Shown here: one piece after another, positions 31,708 through 40,404 of the stretch
Layout of the letters: the number at the start of each line of letters is the position of its first letter
Position numbering within the stretch: position 1 is the first letter of the stretch
NCBI GenBank assembly: GCA_002691245.1
Contig: NZHH01000023.1
Span: forward strand, 1-46,424
DNA from: Methylaequor sp002691245
Lineage (GTDB): Bacteria > Pseudomonadota > Alphaproteobacteria > Methylaequorales > Methylaequoraceae
Direction of reading: 5' to 3'
DNA length: 46,424 bases
The notes under the pieces: model-generated
The model's database searches: none
Told to the model about the DNA's origin: nothing
Seen by the model: only the letters and a program-made list of their open reading frames with translations
Program-made: the position numbers and the translations under genes

Positions 31708-32144
31708 AGATTGTTATTTTGAGTGGTTTTGAACTTCGCGGCAAAACCGTTGCTATATAAAATTTTTTTACCAAATTGACTTAAATAAATATTATGATTG
31801 ACTAACGCATCCATCTCTCTTAGGTGTTTTTTTGTTTTCTGGTCATAATCATTATAAATACTTTGGTCCTCTTGTAAAATATGGATAATTTCATGAAGCA
31901 ATATTCCCCTATGGCATATATCGTCCATTGGAGATAATTCTTTTGAAAGATATATTGTATATTTGGGATTGTCAGGTGTTAAAGCTAGAATTTCGCACTC
32001 CCTTCCACAAGCCATGTTGGATAATTCTTTCTGTTCAATAAAGTTTATAACAGGTAACTTTTTTGGATCTTTGTACTCTGTATGGGTTGTGATCCATAAA
32101 AGTAATGCTACTATAAGTTCATTTAAAGTTTCAAACTTTTCCAT
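31698..32144 (-). CDS. Putative HExxH zinc metalloprotease (DUF6647-like)
   Basis: 148 aa with the zinc-peptidase motif HEIIH within RGILLHEIIHILQEDQSI; a downstream acidic EMDA could hold the third ligand Glu. Two Cys (CGREC) lie before it. It has no evident signal peptide, although the start (MEKFETLNELIVALLLWI) is partly hydrophobic. This small family with one HExxH is known from marine bacteria; function unknown. It overlaps the end of the DsbA-like gene by 10 bp and is divergent from pip. Confidence 0.6.
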   Translation of the reverse strand: MEKFETLNELIVALLLWITTHTEYKDPKKLPVINFIEQKELSNMACGRECEILALTPDNPKYTIYLSKELSPMDDICHRGILLHEIIHILQEDQSIYNDYDQKTKKHLREMDALVNHNIYLSQFGKKILYSNGFAAKFKTTQNNNLYC

Positions 32145-32155
32145 ATATATATAAA

Positions 32156-33097
32156 ATGATAAAAAAATTATTTATTCATAGATCTCTTCCAGAAATGTAT
32201 AACATAGATGTTGGAGATAACAACAAAATATATATTGAAGTGAGTGGAAAAAAAGACGGTATTCCAGTTATCTTTGTTCATGGTGGTCCAGGTGGTCAAT
32301 GTCGAAGTGAGCATCATTCATTGTTTGACCCTAATATTTATAAATCTGTTATTTTTGATCAAAGAGGTTGTGGCAAAAGCAAACCATATAGATCACTAAT
32401 TGGAAATAATACACAAAACTTAATCGATGACATCGAAAAGATAAGAGAATTCTTAAAAATAAGCAAATTTATCATAGTAGGAGGATCATGGGGTGCTACT
32501 TTGGCTATCCAATACGCAATTAAATATCCATTAAATTTAATAGGAGTTCTATTGAGGTCAGTATTCTTGGGTACAACGAGAGAGATTGAATGGGCATTTA
32601 TAAATGGACCTAAATTTTTTGCTCCAAATCTTTTCGAAACATTTAAACAAGGAGTCAATGAAGAAAATTTGATAAATTATTATTACAAAAAGATTGTTGA
32701 TAAAAATTCAACTCTTCATTCATGGTTATGGCATGATTACGAAAGAATGCTATCACAATTAAATCCAAAAAATTATTTCTTTGAGCCTGAGGAAGAGCTC
32801 TTAAAAAGAGAGGGTTTGCCGAATTCTCCGTACATGGAACTTTACTATATAAAAAACAAATTTTTCATGGAAAAAAATGAAATATTAAAAGAAATTAAAA
32901 ATGTTAAAGACATACCATGTTTTATTGTTCAAGGTAGATATGATTTAATTTGCCCTCCAATAAATGCATTTAATCTTCACAAAAATTGGGAATCTTCAGA
33001 GATCAGCATTGTTAATACTGCAGGACACTCCTCGTCTGATGAGGGAATTGTTGATAATTTACTTATAGGTTTGAAAAAATTAACTGTTCATTCTTAA
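32156..33097 (+). CDS. pip: Proline iminopeptidase
   Basis: 313 aa alpha/beta hydrolase that removes N-terminal proline from peptides. The oxyanion motif is HGGPGG, the nucleophile elbow GGSWGA, and the acid/base residues are in VQGRYDLICPP (Asp) and AGHSS (His). The FDQRGCGKSKP segment and length match bacterial Pip. The ATG at 32156 gives a normal N-terminus (RSLPEMYNIDVGDNNKIYIE). It lies convergent with queG, overlapping it by 18 bp. Confidence 0.93.
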   Translation: MIKKLFIHRSLPEMYNIDVGDNNKIYIEVSGKKDGIPVIFVHGGPGGQCRSEHHSLFDPNIYKSVIFDQRGCGKSKPYRSLIGNNTQNLIDDIEKIREFLKISKFIIVGGSWGATLAIQYAIKYPLNLIGVLLRSVFLGTTREIEWAFINGPKFFAPNLFETFKQGVNEENLINYYYKKIVDKNSTLHSWLWHDYERMLSQLNPKNYFFEPEEELLKREGLPNSPYMELYYIKNKFFMEKNEILKEIKNVKDIPCFIVQGRYDLICPPINAFNLHKNWESSEISIVNTAGHSSSDEGIVDNLLIGLKKLTVHS

Positions 33098-34195
33098 TTC
33101 GAAGATAACATATTCATTTTTTTCTTCTAGCAATAACTTTCTTCTAAGTTTATTTTTTTCATTACGGCATAGAAGTTGAAAAAGTGACCATACACATGCC
33201 CCTCGAATTATTGGATAGTCATTTTTTAAATGAGGATATAAAGAATCAATAAGACTGATATTTTGACTATTACCAGATGCAATAATAATATTTCTTAAAA
33301 ATCTTTCCCAACCAATTCTTTTAACTGGTGATTCTGAAAAATAAATTTCAAACTTTTGTTTATTAAAATTTAGAAAAAAATCTAAATTATTTAGTGACTT
33401 ATTTGAATTAAGTTTGTCTTCTTTTGTTTCAGTTGAAAATTTATTCCATGGACAAATAGAAAGACAGTCATCACAACCATAAACCTTATTTCCAATTTTT
33501 TTTCTGAGAGTCATCGGGATAGGTCCTTTATGTTCTATTGTTAGGTATGAAATACACTTTCTAGCATCGATTTTATTATTTCCTAAAAAGGCATTTGTCG
33601 GACAAATATCAAGACATTTTTCACAAGTTCCACAGTCCCCTTGTTCCTCGTATTTGTCTTCAATATCAATGGGTAGGAAGATCTCACCCAAGAAAAGCCA
33701 TGAACCATATTTTTTAGAAACTAAATTTGTATGCTTTCCCTGCCAGCCTAAATTTGCCTTTTCAGCAAAATATTTCTCTAGAATAGGAGATGTATCTACA
33801 AAAACTTTTGATTGCATTTTTAATTCATTTTTTAACCAAGATTGTATATTTAATAATTTATCCTGCATAATTTTGTGATAATCGTGATTTCTGGCGTATA
33901 CACTAATGTTCGCTTTGTTTCGCTCCTGATTATATTTTAATGGATTCTCATTAGGTGCATAATTTTGACCTACGACCAGAATAGTTTTAACATCATTCCA
34001 AATTAGCCTGGGATTAATTTTTTTTTCATAATGTCTTTCTAACCATTTCATTTCACCGTGACAATTATTTTTAAGAAATTCCGAGTAATTTTTTCCTATT
34101 TCTTTGTTTACGTGAACTTTTGTAAATCCTAAAACATCAAAGCCATTATTTAATACTTCTATATTAATCTTTTTTTTTAAATCTTTCATTTTCAT
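33080..34195 (-). CDS. queG: Epoxyqueuosine reductase QueG
   Basis: 371 aa. It reduces epoxyqueuosine to queuosine in tRNA, the last step of the pathway, using cobalamin and two 4Fe-4S clusters. The two ferredoxin-like motifs are CGTCEKCLDICPTNAF and CDDCLSICPWNKFS. VDTSPILEKYFAEKANLGWQGKHTN holds the catalytic Asp region. The C-terminal HEAT-like helices are present. It needs B12; no B12 genes are seen in the window. Two nearby ATG starts (34195, 34189) are equally possible. It is divergent from queC, 27 bp apart. Confidence 0.94.
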   Translation of the reverse strand: MKMKDLKKKINIEVLNNGFDVLGFTKVHVNKEIGKNYSEFLKNNCHGEMKWLERHYEKKINPRLIWNDVKTILVVGQNYAPNENPLKYNQERNKANISVYARNHDYHKIMQDKLLNIQSWLKNELKMQSKVFVDTSPILEKYFAEKANLGWQGKHTNLVSKKYGSWLFLGEIFLPIDIEDKYEEQGDCGTCEKCLDICPTNAFLGNNKIDARKCISYLTIEHKGPIPMTLRKKIGNKVYGCDDCLSICPWNKFSTETKEDKLNSNKSLNNLDFFLNFNKQKFEIYFSESPVKRIGWERFLRNIIIASGNSQNISLIDSLYPHLKNDYPIIRGACVWSLFQLLCRNEKNKLRRKLLLEEKNEYVIFELRMNS

Positions 34196-34222
34196 TTTTT
34201 ACTCAATTATTATAATTCTTAA

Positions 34223-34909
34223 ATGACAAACAAATCAAATAAAGCTTTAGTTCTTTTGAGTGGTGGCCTAGATTCATCAGTAGTTTTATCAATTTGTCAT
34301 AAAAAAGGATACAAAATTGATGCAATTTCTTTTGATTATGGTCAAAGGCATAAAATTGAACTCGAAAATGCTAAATGGCAAGCGAAACACTTTAATTGCA
34401 ATAAACATAAAATATTTAAGATTGACTTTTATGGCGGTTCAGCACTTACAGATAATATTGAAGTTCCAGTTAACAGATCAGTTGAATGTATTCCTGAAAA
34501 AATACCAATAACTTATGTACCTAGTAGAAATTTAGTTTTTTTATCATACGCTTGTGGATACGCAGAGGTTAATGATATTGACCATATATTTTTAGGTGTA
34601 AATGCATTGGACTATTCTGGTTATCCAGATTGTAGAAAAGAATTTATTAATGGGTTTGAAAATTTAATTAATTTATCGACAAAAAAGGGATTGGAGGGAG
34701 TAAAGTTTAAAATTTGTACACCACTTATTGACATGACGAAAAAAGAAATAGTAATGTTGGGTAAAAAAAATAATGTTAATTTTTCAATGACCCTAAGTTG
34801 CTATAACCCAAAAAATTCTGTTGTTTGTGGCAAGTGTGATTCATGTTTACTCAGAAGAAAAGGTTTCGAAGAAGCAAGTTTGATAGATCCATTGATGAAA
34901 AGTTTTTAA
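34223..34909 (+). CDS. queC: 7-cyano-7-deazaguanine synthase QueC
   Basis: 228 aa, ATP-dependent enzyme that turns CDG into preQ0. P-loop LLSGGLDSSVVL near the N terminus, SFDYGQRHKIEL, VPSRNLVFLSYA, and the C-terminal zinc knuckle with Cys at LSCYNP, VVCGKCDSCLLRR. All four zinc Cys are present. One base separates it from queE, and queD follows, so queC-queE-queD is one plus-strand operon. Confidence 0.96.
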   Translation: MTNKSNKALVLLSGGLDSSVVLSICHKKGYKIDAISFDYGQRHKIELENAKWQAKHFNCNKHKIFKIDFYGGSALTDNIEVPVNRSVECIPEKIPITYVPSRNLVFLSYACGYAEVNDIDHIFLGVNALDYSGYPDCRKEFINGFENLINLSTKKGLEGVKFKICTPLIDMTKKEIVMLGKKNNVNFSMTLSCYNPKNSVVCGKCDSCLLRRKGFEEASLIDPLMKSF

Positions 34910-34910
34910 G

Positions 34911-35543
34911 ATGTATAAAATTAAAGAAATATTTAAATCTATTCAAGGTGAAGGTTATAACTCAGGCAAAACGTCAGTTTTTGTAAGATTCACCGGTTGT
35001 AACTTGTGGAATGGAAAAAATAAAGATAAAAAAAATGCAGTATGTAACTTTTGTGATACTGATTTCATAGGTACTGATGGTAAAAATGGTGGAATATATA
35101 ATATAGAAAAACTTGTAGATAAAATTGAAAAAGTATGGAATTCAACTTTTTCTCTTCAAAATAAATTTGTCATATTAACAGGAGGCGAACCACTCCTTCA
35201 AGTAGACGATAGATTGGTAAAAAATCTTCAAAGGAAAAATTTTATTGTTGCAGTTGAAACCAACGGAACTATTAATACTATGATAAACTTCGACTGGATT
35301 TGTGTAAGCCCAAAAGATCCCAGAAACTGGAAACTTAAAAAAGGTGATGAGTTAAAAATTATCTATCCTCAAAGAATTTTTGATCTAAATAAATTACTAA
35401 GATTCAACTTCAAATATTTTTTTTTACAACCTAAATATGACAATTTCACTAGAATAAACCTAAATAAAACTTTAAGTTATTGTAAACGGAATAGGGAATG
35501 GTTTCCCAGTCTTCAATTACATAAAATTATTAGGGTAGATTAA
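34911..35543 (+). CDS. queE: 7-carboxy-7-deazaguanine synthase QueE
   Basis: 210 aa radical SAM enzyme that converts CPH4 to CDG. The cluster motif is the expanded CX14CX2C form (Cys30, Cys45, Cys48), known for some QueE enzymes such as that of Burkholderia, rather than the classic CX3CX2C. FKSIQGEGYNSGKTSVFVRFTGC, VILTGGEPLLQVD and VETNGTI are the conserved parts. It follows queC by one base and its stop is directly before the queD GTG. Confidence 0.95.
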   Translation: MYKIKEIFKSIQGEGYNSGKTSVFVRFTGCNLWNGKNKDKKNAVCNFCDTDFIGTDGKNGGIYNIEKLVDKIEKVWNSTFSLQNKFVILTGGEPLLQVDDRLVKNLQRKNFIVAVETNGTINTMINFDWICVSPKDPRNWKLKKGDELKIIYPQRIFDLNKLLRFNFKYFFLQPKYDNFTRINLNKTLSYCKRNREWFPSLQLHKIIRVD

Positions 35544-35900
35544 GTGCATATTTTCAAAAAATATTATTTTGATGCAACACATTTTATGCCAAACTTTGAA
35601 AAGAATCATGACTATAGAAAAATGCATGGCCACAGTTATGAAGTAACAATAAAATTATTAGGAAGTGTCAATAAAAAAACTAATTGGGTAATTGATTTAG
35701 AAGAGTTGGATATTCTCGTTAAACCAGTAATATCATTGTTAGATCATTCAATATTAAATGATGTTGATGGCTTAAAATATCCGACCAGTGAAAACATTGC
35801 AAAGTGGTTATGGTTTAGACTTAAAAAAAAGATTTCCAATTTAGATAGTGTTGAAATCTATAGGCCTAGAATTGGTGGATGCATCTTTAACGGTAAATAA
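35544..35900 (+). CDS. queD: 6-carboxytetrahydropterin synthase QueD, catalytic Cys replaced
   Basis: 118 aa from a GTG start. QueD makes CPH4 from dihydroneopterin triphosphate at a zinc site. Zinc ligands are His13 (DATHF), His28 and His30 (MHGHSYEV), and the Asp67-His68 dyad (LLDHSIL) and Glu104 are visible. The usual catalytic Cys, four residues before HGH (Cys27 in E. coli), is Tyr24 here (HDYRKMHGH, codon TAT). The rest of the queuosine pathway is intact, so this may be a working variant subfamily or an altered reaction. It is convergent with queF, no gap. Confidence 0.88.
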   Translation: MHIFKKYYFDATHFMPNFEKNHDYRKMHGHSYEVTIKLLGSVNKKTNWVIDLEELDILVKPVISLLDHSILNDVDGLKYPTSENIAKWLWFRLKKKISNLDSVEIYRPRIGGCIFNGK

Positions 35901-36356
35901 TTAACGATTGCCATAGATAGGTATATTAAGTTCACTGACAATTACATTGACTGGCTTTTTTCCAGTCTGAGAAATAATATCTATGGGTATTCCTCCCCTT
36001 GGATTCCAAAAACTTGCTACTCTAATCCATTTAGGTTTAACATACTTTATTATCTTTTTAGATATTTTTATAGTGCAATCTTCATGAAACCCTCCATAGT
36101 CTCTAAAACTGAATAAAAAAAGTTTGAAGGATTTACTCTCCATTAATAATTTGTTAGGCACATAGTCTATTATGATCTTACCAAAATCCGGTTGTGATGT
36201 AATTGGACAAATACTTGTAAATTCTGGAGCAATAAATCTGATTGAGTAATCGTGATCAAGGTGAGGGTTATTTACACAGTCAAGGATAAAAGAATCTGGA
36301 GAGCTCTTGACATTTGATTTAGAACCAAGATATCTAGGTTTTTTTGTATTTTTCAT
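35901..36356 (-). CDS. queF: PreQ0 reductase QueF (short type)
   Basis: 151 aa, NADPH-dependent reduction of the preQ0 nitrile to preQ1. The short YkvM-type form is shown by the nucleophile Cys in FTSICPITSQPDFGKIIIDY and SKSFKLFLFSFRDYGGFHEDC, the folate-type GTP cyclohydrolase I-like fold. Asp of QPDFG and Glu/His of FHED are present. The start overlaps the end of tgt by 23 bp, so the order on the minus strand is queA-tgt-queF, one unit. Confidence 0.95.
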   Translation of the reverse strand: MKNTKKPRYLGSKSNVKSSPDSFILDCVNNPHLDHDYSIRFIAPEFTSICPITSQPDFGKIIIDYVPNKLLMESKSFKLFLFSFRDYGGFHEDCTIKISKKIIKYVKPKWIRVASFWNPRGGIPIDIISQTGKKPVNVIVSELNIPIYGNR

Positions 36357-37455
36357 GATATTTTGTATATTTCTTTTTTACTTTTTCAAACTCATTATTA
36401 ATTATTGATTCCCTTATATCAGACATCATCTTCATGTAAAAAGCAATATTATGTAAACTTAAAATCATTGAAGATAGTATCTCATTATTTTTTGTTAAAT
36501 GGTGTATATAAGATTTAGTAAACTCTTTTGAAACATAACAATTGATGCTTTCGTCAAGGGGGTTCTGATCATAAGCATAACATGCATTTCTGAGATTTAT
36601 CTCACCCTCTCTGGTAAAAGCTCTTCCATTTCTTCCAAACCTTGTTGGTAATACACAATCAAACATATCAATTCCTTTTTCGACAGCACAAATTATATCA
36701 ATTGGTCTTCCAACTCCCATCAGATATCTGGGTTTGTTTGTTGGCATGTTTTTTAAAGAAAAGTCTATTACATCCATCATTTCATTGTGTGATTCTCCTA
36801 CTGATAATCCTCCTATTGCATAGCCGTCAAAGTCGATTTTTGTTAATTTATCTATACACTTTTTTCTAAGACTTTCATACATTCCACCTTGAATTATTCC
36901 AAAAAGACCAAATCCATTTCTTTTAATAAAAGCATTTTTACATCTTAGAGCCCATCTAATTGACAATTCCATAGATTCTTTTGCTCTTTCAAATGAGGCT
37001 GGATACTCAGTACACTCGTCAAGAACCATTGAAATATCGGAATTAAGTTTTCTCTGAATTTCAATCGCATCTTCAGGAGAAAGATGTATTTTCATTCCAT
37101 CTATATGTGATTTAAAATTAATACCATCCTCATTAATTTTTCTTAATTTAGATAATGACCAAACTTGATAACCGCCTGAATCTGTAAGGATTGGTTTGTT
37201 CCAACTCATAAAATTTTGCAGGCCACCTATTTTGTGAATCAGTTTTGCACCAGGTCTTAGCATTAAATGGTAGGTATTAGCCAAAATTATCTCTGTATTT
37301 AGTTTTTTAAGATCTTTTTGAAAAACTGCTTTAACACTTCCATGTGTTCCTACCGGCATAAATACAGGTGTTTTAATTTCTCCGTGTCTAGTCTTAATTT
37401 TTCCTGCTCTTGCCTTCTTAAAATTTGATTCTATTGAAAAAAAAAAATTATTCAT
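36334..37455 (-). CDS. tgt: tRNA-guanine transglycosylase, altered zinc site
   Basis: 373 aa. It swaps guanine-34 in tRNAs with GUN anticodons for preQ1. Catalytic Asp92 (TDSGGYQVWSL), GIIQGG, GYAIGGLSVGE and nucleophile Asp266 (GIDMFDCVLPTRFGRNG) are intact. The C-terminal zinc site normally has CxCxxC plus His. Here the three positions are Ile304, Cys306 and Ser309 (INCYVS), with His335 (LHNIAF) kept, so two of four ligands are missing. The start overlaps queA by 8 bp. This may be a zinc-free variant or a protein with different metal needs. Confidence 0.92.
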   Translation of the reverse strand: MNNFFFSIESNFKKARAGKIKTRHGEIKTPVFMPVGTHGSVKAVFQKDLKKLNTEIILANTYHLMLRPGAKLIHKIGGLQNFMSWNKPILTDSGGYQVWSLSKLRKINEDGINFKSHIDGMKIHLSPEDAIEIQRKLNSDISMVLDECTEYPASFERAKESMELSIRWALRCKNAFIKRNGFGLFGIIQGGMYESLRKKCIDKLTKIDFDGYAIGGLSVGESHNEMMDVIDFSLKNMPTNKPRYLMGVGRPIDIICAVEKGIDMFDCVLPTRFGRNGRAFTREGEINLRNACYAYDQNPLDESINCYVSKEFTKSYIHHLTKNNEILSSMILSLHNIAFYMKMMSDIRESIINNEFEKVKKKYTKYHEKYKKT

Positions 37456-38494
37456 TTTTATTCCAAATTAGGCATGCATCGCCATACGAAAAAAATCTAA
37501 TTTTATTTTTAATAGCATAATCGTAAAGCTTAAGTGTTTTTTTTTTTCCTAAAATTGCAAATATTAACGCAAGTAAGGTTGAATATGGTGTATGAAAATT
37601 CGTAATAATTCCATCTATTGTATTTACTTTCCAACCAGGTTTAATGAATATATTTGTCTGACCTTTGAATGGTTTGATATTTCCCTTTTTATCTTTTGAA
37701 GATTCTAAAAGTCTTAGGACAGTTGTGCCTACAGCAATTAATTTCCCACCTTTTTTCTTTACATTATTGATTTTATTGGCAGCTGAGACAGTTATTTCTC
37801 CACTCTCAAAATGCATCAAATGGTTAGAAATATCATTGGTTTTAACCGGTAAAAAAGTTCCACCATTTATGTGTAAAGTAACTTTTATAATCGATATTTT
37901 TTTATTCTTGATCTGATTAATTAATTTTTGAGTAAAATGAAGACTTGCAGTAGGTGAGGCTACAGCTCCTTCATTTTTTGCAAAAATTGTTTGATAATCT
38001 TTAATGTCTCTTATTTGAAGACCTCTTTTCTTAATGTAAGGAGGTAATGGAATTTTACCTAATTTTCTTATCTTTTCTTTAAATTGCTTTAAAGATATAT
38101 TGAACTTGAGAAAATAGATATTTTCGTTATTTTCATTTTTTTTTATTTGAATGATGGCAGAAAAAATTTCGAAAAAATTAATTTTATCACCGTTTGCCAT
38201 ATTCTTTTGTTTTTTTAGAAAAACACTCCAAATATTTTGTCTATGGTTTTCAATTTTATTCAAATTGATGCATATTTTTTTTCCATTTAGTTTTCCCTCT
38301 AATTCAGCATTAATTACTTTTGTATCATTAATAATTAATGCATCATTTGGGTTTAATTCATTAAGTATATCAGTAAATTTTACAACCCTATTCTTTCTTC
38401 CAGCTATAACTAATTTTGATTGATCCCTAGGTTTGTGTGGATGAAGAGCTATTAATTCTTTTGGTAAATTAAAGTTTAGATCCTTTAACTTCAT
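37448..38494 (-). CDS. queA: S-adenosylmethionine:tRNA ribosyltransferase-isomerase QueA
   Basis: 348 aa, the usual length. It transfers and rearranges the ribosyl group of SAM onto preQ1-tRNA, making epoxyqueuosine. Motifs: LPKELIALHPHKPRDQSKLVI, LIINDTKVINAEL, GKIPLPPYI, TIFAKNEGAVASPTASLHFT, HINGGTFLPV and NFHTPYSTLL. The start overlaps the argE stop in TAATG, and it overlaps tgt by 8 bp. Confidence 0.96.
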   Translation of the reverse strand: MKLKDLNFNLPKELIALHPHKPRDQSKLVIAGRKNRVVKFTDILNELNPNDALIINDTKVINAELEGKLNGKKICINLNKIENHRQNIWSVFLKKQKNMANGDKINFFEIFSAIIQIKKNENNENIYFLKFNISLKQFKEKIRKLGKIPLPPYIKKRGLQIRDIKDYQTIFAKNEGAVASPTASLHFTQKLINQIKNKKISIIKVTLHINGGTFLPVKTNDISNHLMHFESGEITVSAANKINNVKKKGGKLIAVGTTVLRLLESSKDKKGNIKPFKGQTNIFIKPGWKVNTIDGIITNFHTPYSTLLALIFAILGKKKTLKLYDYAIKNKIRFFSYGDACLIWNKNE

Positions 38495-39630
38495 TATTTA
38501 TGTAAACTTTTAATTATTTTTTTTAGAAAAATTTCACATTTTTTTAGTTGTGATATTTTTATATATTCATTTGGTTTATGTGCTTGTTTTATACTTCCAG
38601 GGCCGCAAACAACGGTTTGTAAATTTAATTTATTGAAAACACCAGCTTCTGTTCCAAAACTCACCGTATCCACGGTATTAGAATTTAAATTATTTAAACA
38701 TAAGGAAATTATTTCAGCATTATCATCTGTATTAAGGGGCGGAAAAGTATTTTGTTCTTGTAATCTAATTGAACAATTAGTGTTCTTGATTTTCATTTCA
38801 GATTCTAATTTATCTAAGTATTGTTTGATTTCATTTATAAGCTTCATTGTATTAAAATTTGGAGTATCTCGAATTTCAAATTCAATTTCGCATTGTCTAG
38901 GAATTATATTAACAGCAATACCTCCATTAATTTTACCAACATTTATAGTTGAAAAACTGGGATTGAAATTAAGGTCTTTATTTCTTTTTATTTGAGACTG
39001 TTTCTTTATTAAATATTCTATGAATTTGGCGCAATAGTTAATTGCACTCACTCCATCTTCGACAAGTGAAGAATGACTTTCAAAACCATTAAAGCAAACA
39101 TAATAATTTTTTTTACCTTTGTGTTGATTTACTAACCTCATTTCGGTTGGTTCTCCAACTATACAAAATTTAGCTTTTGGTCTAAGTTTTAATAAAAATG
39201 GAACTAGTTTTTGAATCCCCAAGCAACCAACCTCTTCGTCGTATGAGAAAACAAGATGTATTGGCCTCTTTAATTTACTTACATTAATTTCTTTAATTAA
39301 TGATAATACAACAGCAATAAATCCTTTCATATCGGTGGTTCCTCTACCAAATAATTTATCCCCTTTTTTTATTAACTTAAAAGGATTGGTAGACCATATT
39401 TGACCCTCTACAGGAACTACATCAGTGTGGCCAGATAATATTATTCCGCCATCTGTAATTGGACCAATTCTGGAATAAATATTAAACCTTCCTTTTTCTC
39501 CTTCAATTTTTGTTGCTTCAAAATTTAGATCTTTCAAATAATCAATAATAAATGAAGCTATCTCTTTGTTTGTCTGTTCACTTACAGTTTTATATGAAAC
39601 TAACTTTTCAAGAATTGTTATGAAATTCAT
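38494..39630 (-). CDS. argE: Acetylornithine deacetylase
   Basis: 378 aa M20-family zinc hydrolase that frees ornithine for arginine. The first ligand motif is SGHTDVVPVEGQIW (His68, Asp70), then the shared Asp100 in GRGTTDMKGFIAV, Glu132/Glu133 in SYDEEVGCLGI and Glu of GEPTEM; the last His ligand is near GSIKQAHKPNEYI. Length and HTDVVP are typical of ArgE rather than DapE. It lies 3 bp after nadK on the same strand and shares TAATG with queA. Confidence 0.9.
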   Translation of the reverse strand: MNFITILEKLVSYKTVSEQTNKEIASFIIDYLKDLNFEATKIEGEKGRFNIYSRIGPITDGGIILSGHTDVVPVEGQIWSTNPFKLIKKGDKLFGRGTTDMKGFIAVVLSLIKEINVSKLKRPIHLVFSYDEEVGCLGIQKLVPFLLKLRPKAKFCIVGEPTEMRLVNQHKGKKNYYVCFNGFESHSSLVEDGVSAINYCAKFIEYLIKKQSQIKRNKDLNFNPSFSTINVGKINGGIAVNIIPRQCEIEFEIRDTPNFNTMKLINEIKQYLDKLESEMKIKNTNCSIRLQEQNTFPPLNTDDNAEIISLCLNNLNSNTVDTVSFGTEAGVFNKLNLQTVVCGPGSIKQAHKPNEYIKISQLKKCEIFLKKIIKSLHK

Positions 39631-39633
39631 CTT

Positions 39634-40401
39634 TTAAGAATTATTAAATTGTTCATTTATGATTCTCTCTTCTAAATCATGCCCGGGATCAAACAACAAG
39701 TTTACAAATAATTTTTTTTCCAATTGAATTTCCAACTTATTTATATTTTGGAATTGCATAAAATCTGCTTCGGCTCTTACAGGACGCATATCAGAGTCTT
39801 TGGCAAATAAAGTAATCTTGGCATCATTATTTAACAAAGCCCCTCTCCACCTTCTAGGTCTATAGGGACTAATAGGTGTGAGTGCTAATACTTTTGCTCC
39901 TACAGGAATAACTGGTCCTCTTAGAGAAAGATTATATGCCGAACTACCTGCAGGTGTAGAAATTAAACAACCGTCACCTAAAAATTCTTCTATACGAGTT
40001 TTATTGTTAATTTTTATTTTTATTTTAGCAATCTTTGAACTATTTCTTATTAATGATACATCATTAAAGGCAAGGCTCTCTTTCACAGTATTTTGCTTAT
40101 CATCATAACACTTAATTTTTAGTGGTGAGAGTTTGTATGGTATTGCTTCAGTGAGTCTCTTTACTAAATTTTTTTCAGAAAATTGATTCATTAGAAAACC
40201 AATGTGTCCTTTGTTCATTCCATATATTGGTTTTTTTAAATGAAGAAAATTATGCAAAGATTGAAGCATTGTGCCGTCTCCACCAAGAGCAACAATTATA
40301 TCAGCATTTTTGGGGGCAACATGATTGTATTTCTCTTTCATCTTTTTTAATGATTTTTTTGCATCTGGTTTATTGGAAGACACAAAACCTATTTTTGTCA
40401 T
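39634..40401 (-). CDS. nadK: NAD kinase
   Basis: 255 aa, phosphorylates NAD+ to NADP+. The motif GGDGTML (in IVALGGDGTMLQSLH), the glycine-rich YGMNKGHIGFLMN, the NE/D-type NDVSLIRNS and the TPAGSSAYNLSLRGPVIPV segment are all characteristic. It supplies NADP for gor. It is 3 bp after moaA and 3 bp before argE, same strand. Confidence 0.95.
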   Translation of the reverse strand: MTKIGFVSSNKPDAKKSLKKMKEKYNHVAPKNADIIVALGGDGTMLQSLHNFLHLKKPIYGMNKGHIGFLMNQFSEKNLVKRLTEAIPYKLSPLKIKCYDDKQNTVKESLAFNDVSLIRNSSKIAKIKIKINNKTRIEEFLGDGCLISTPAGSSAYNLSLRGPVIPVGAKVLALTPISPYRPRRWRGALLNNDAKITLFAKDSDMRPVRAEADFMQFQNINKLEIQLEKKLFVNLLFDPGHDLEERIINEQFNNS

Positions 40402-40404
40402 TTT

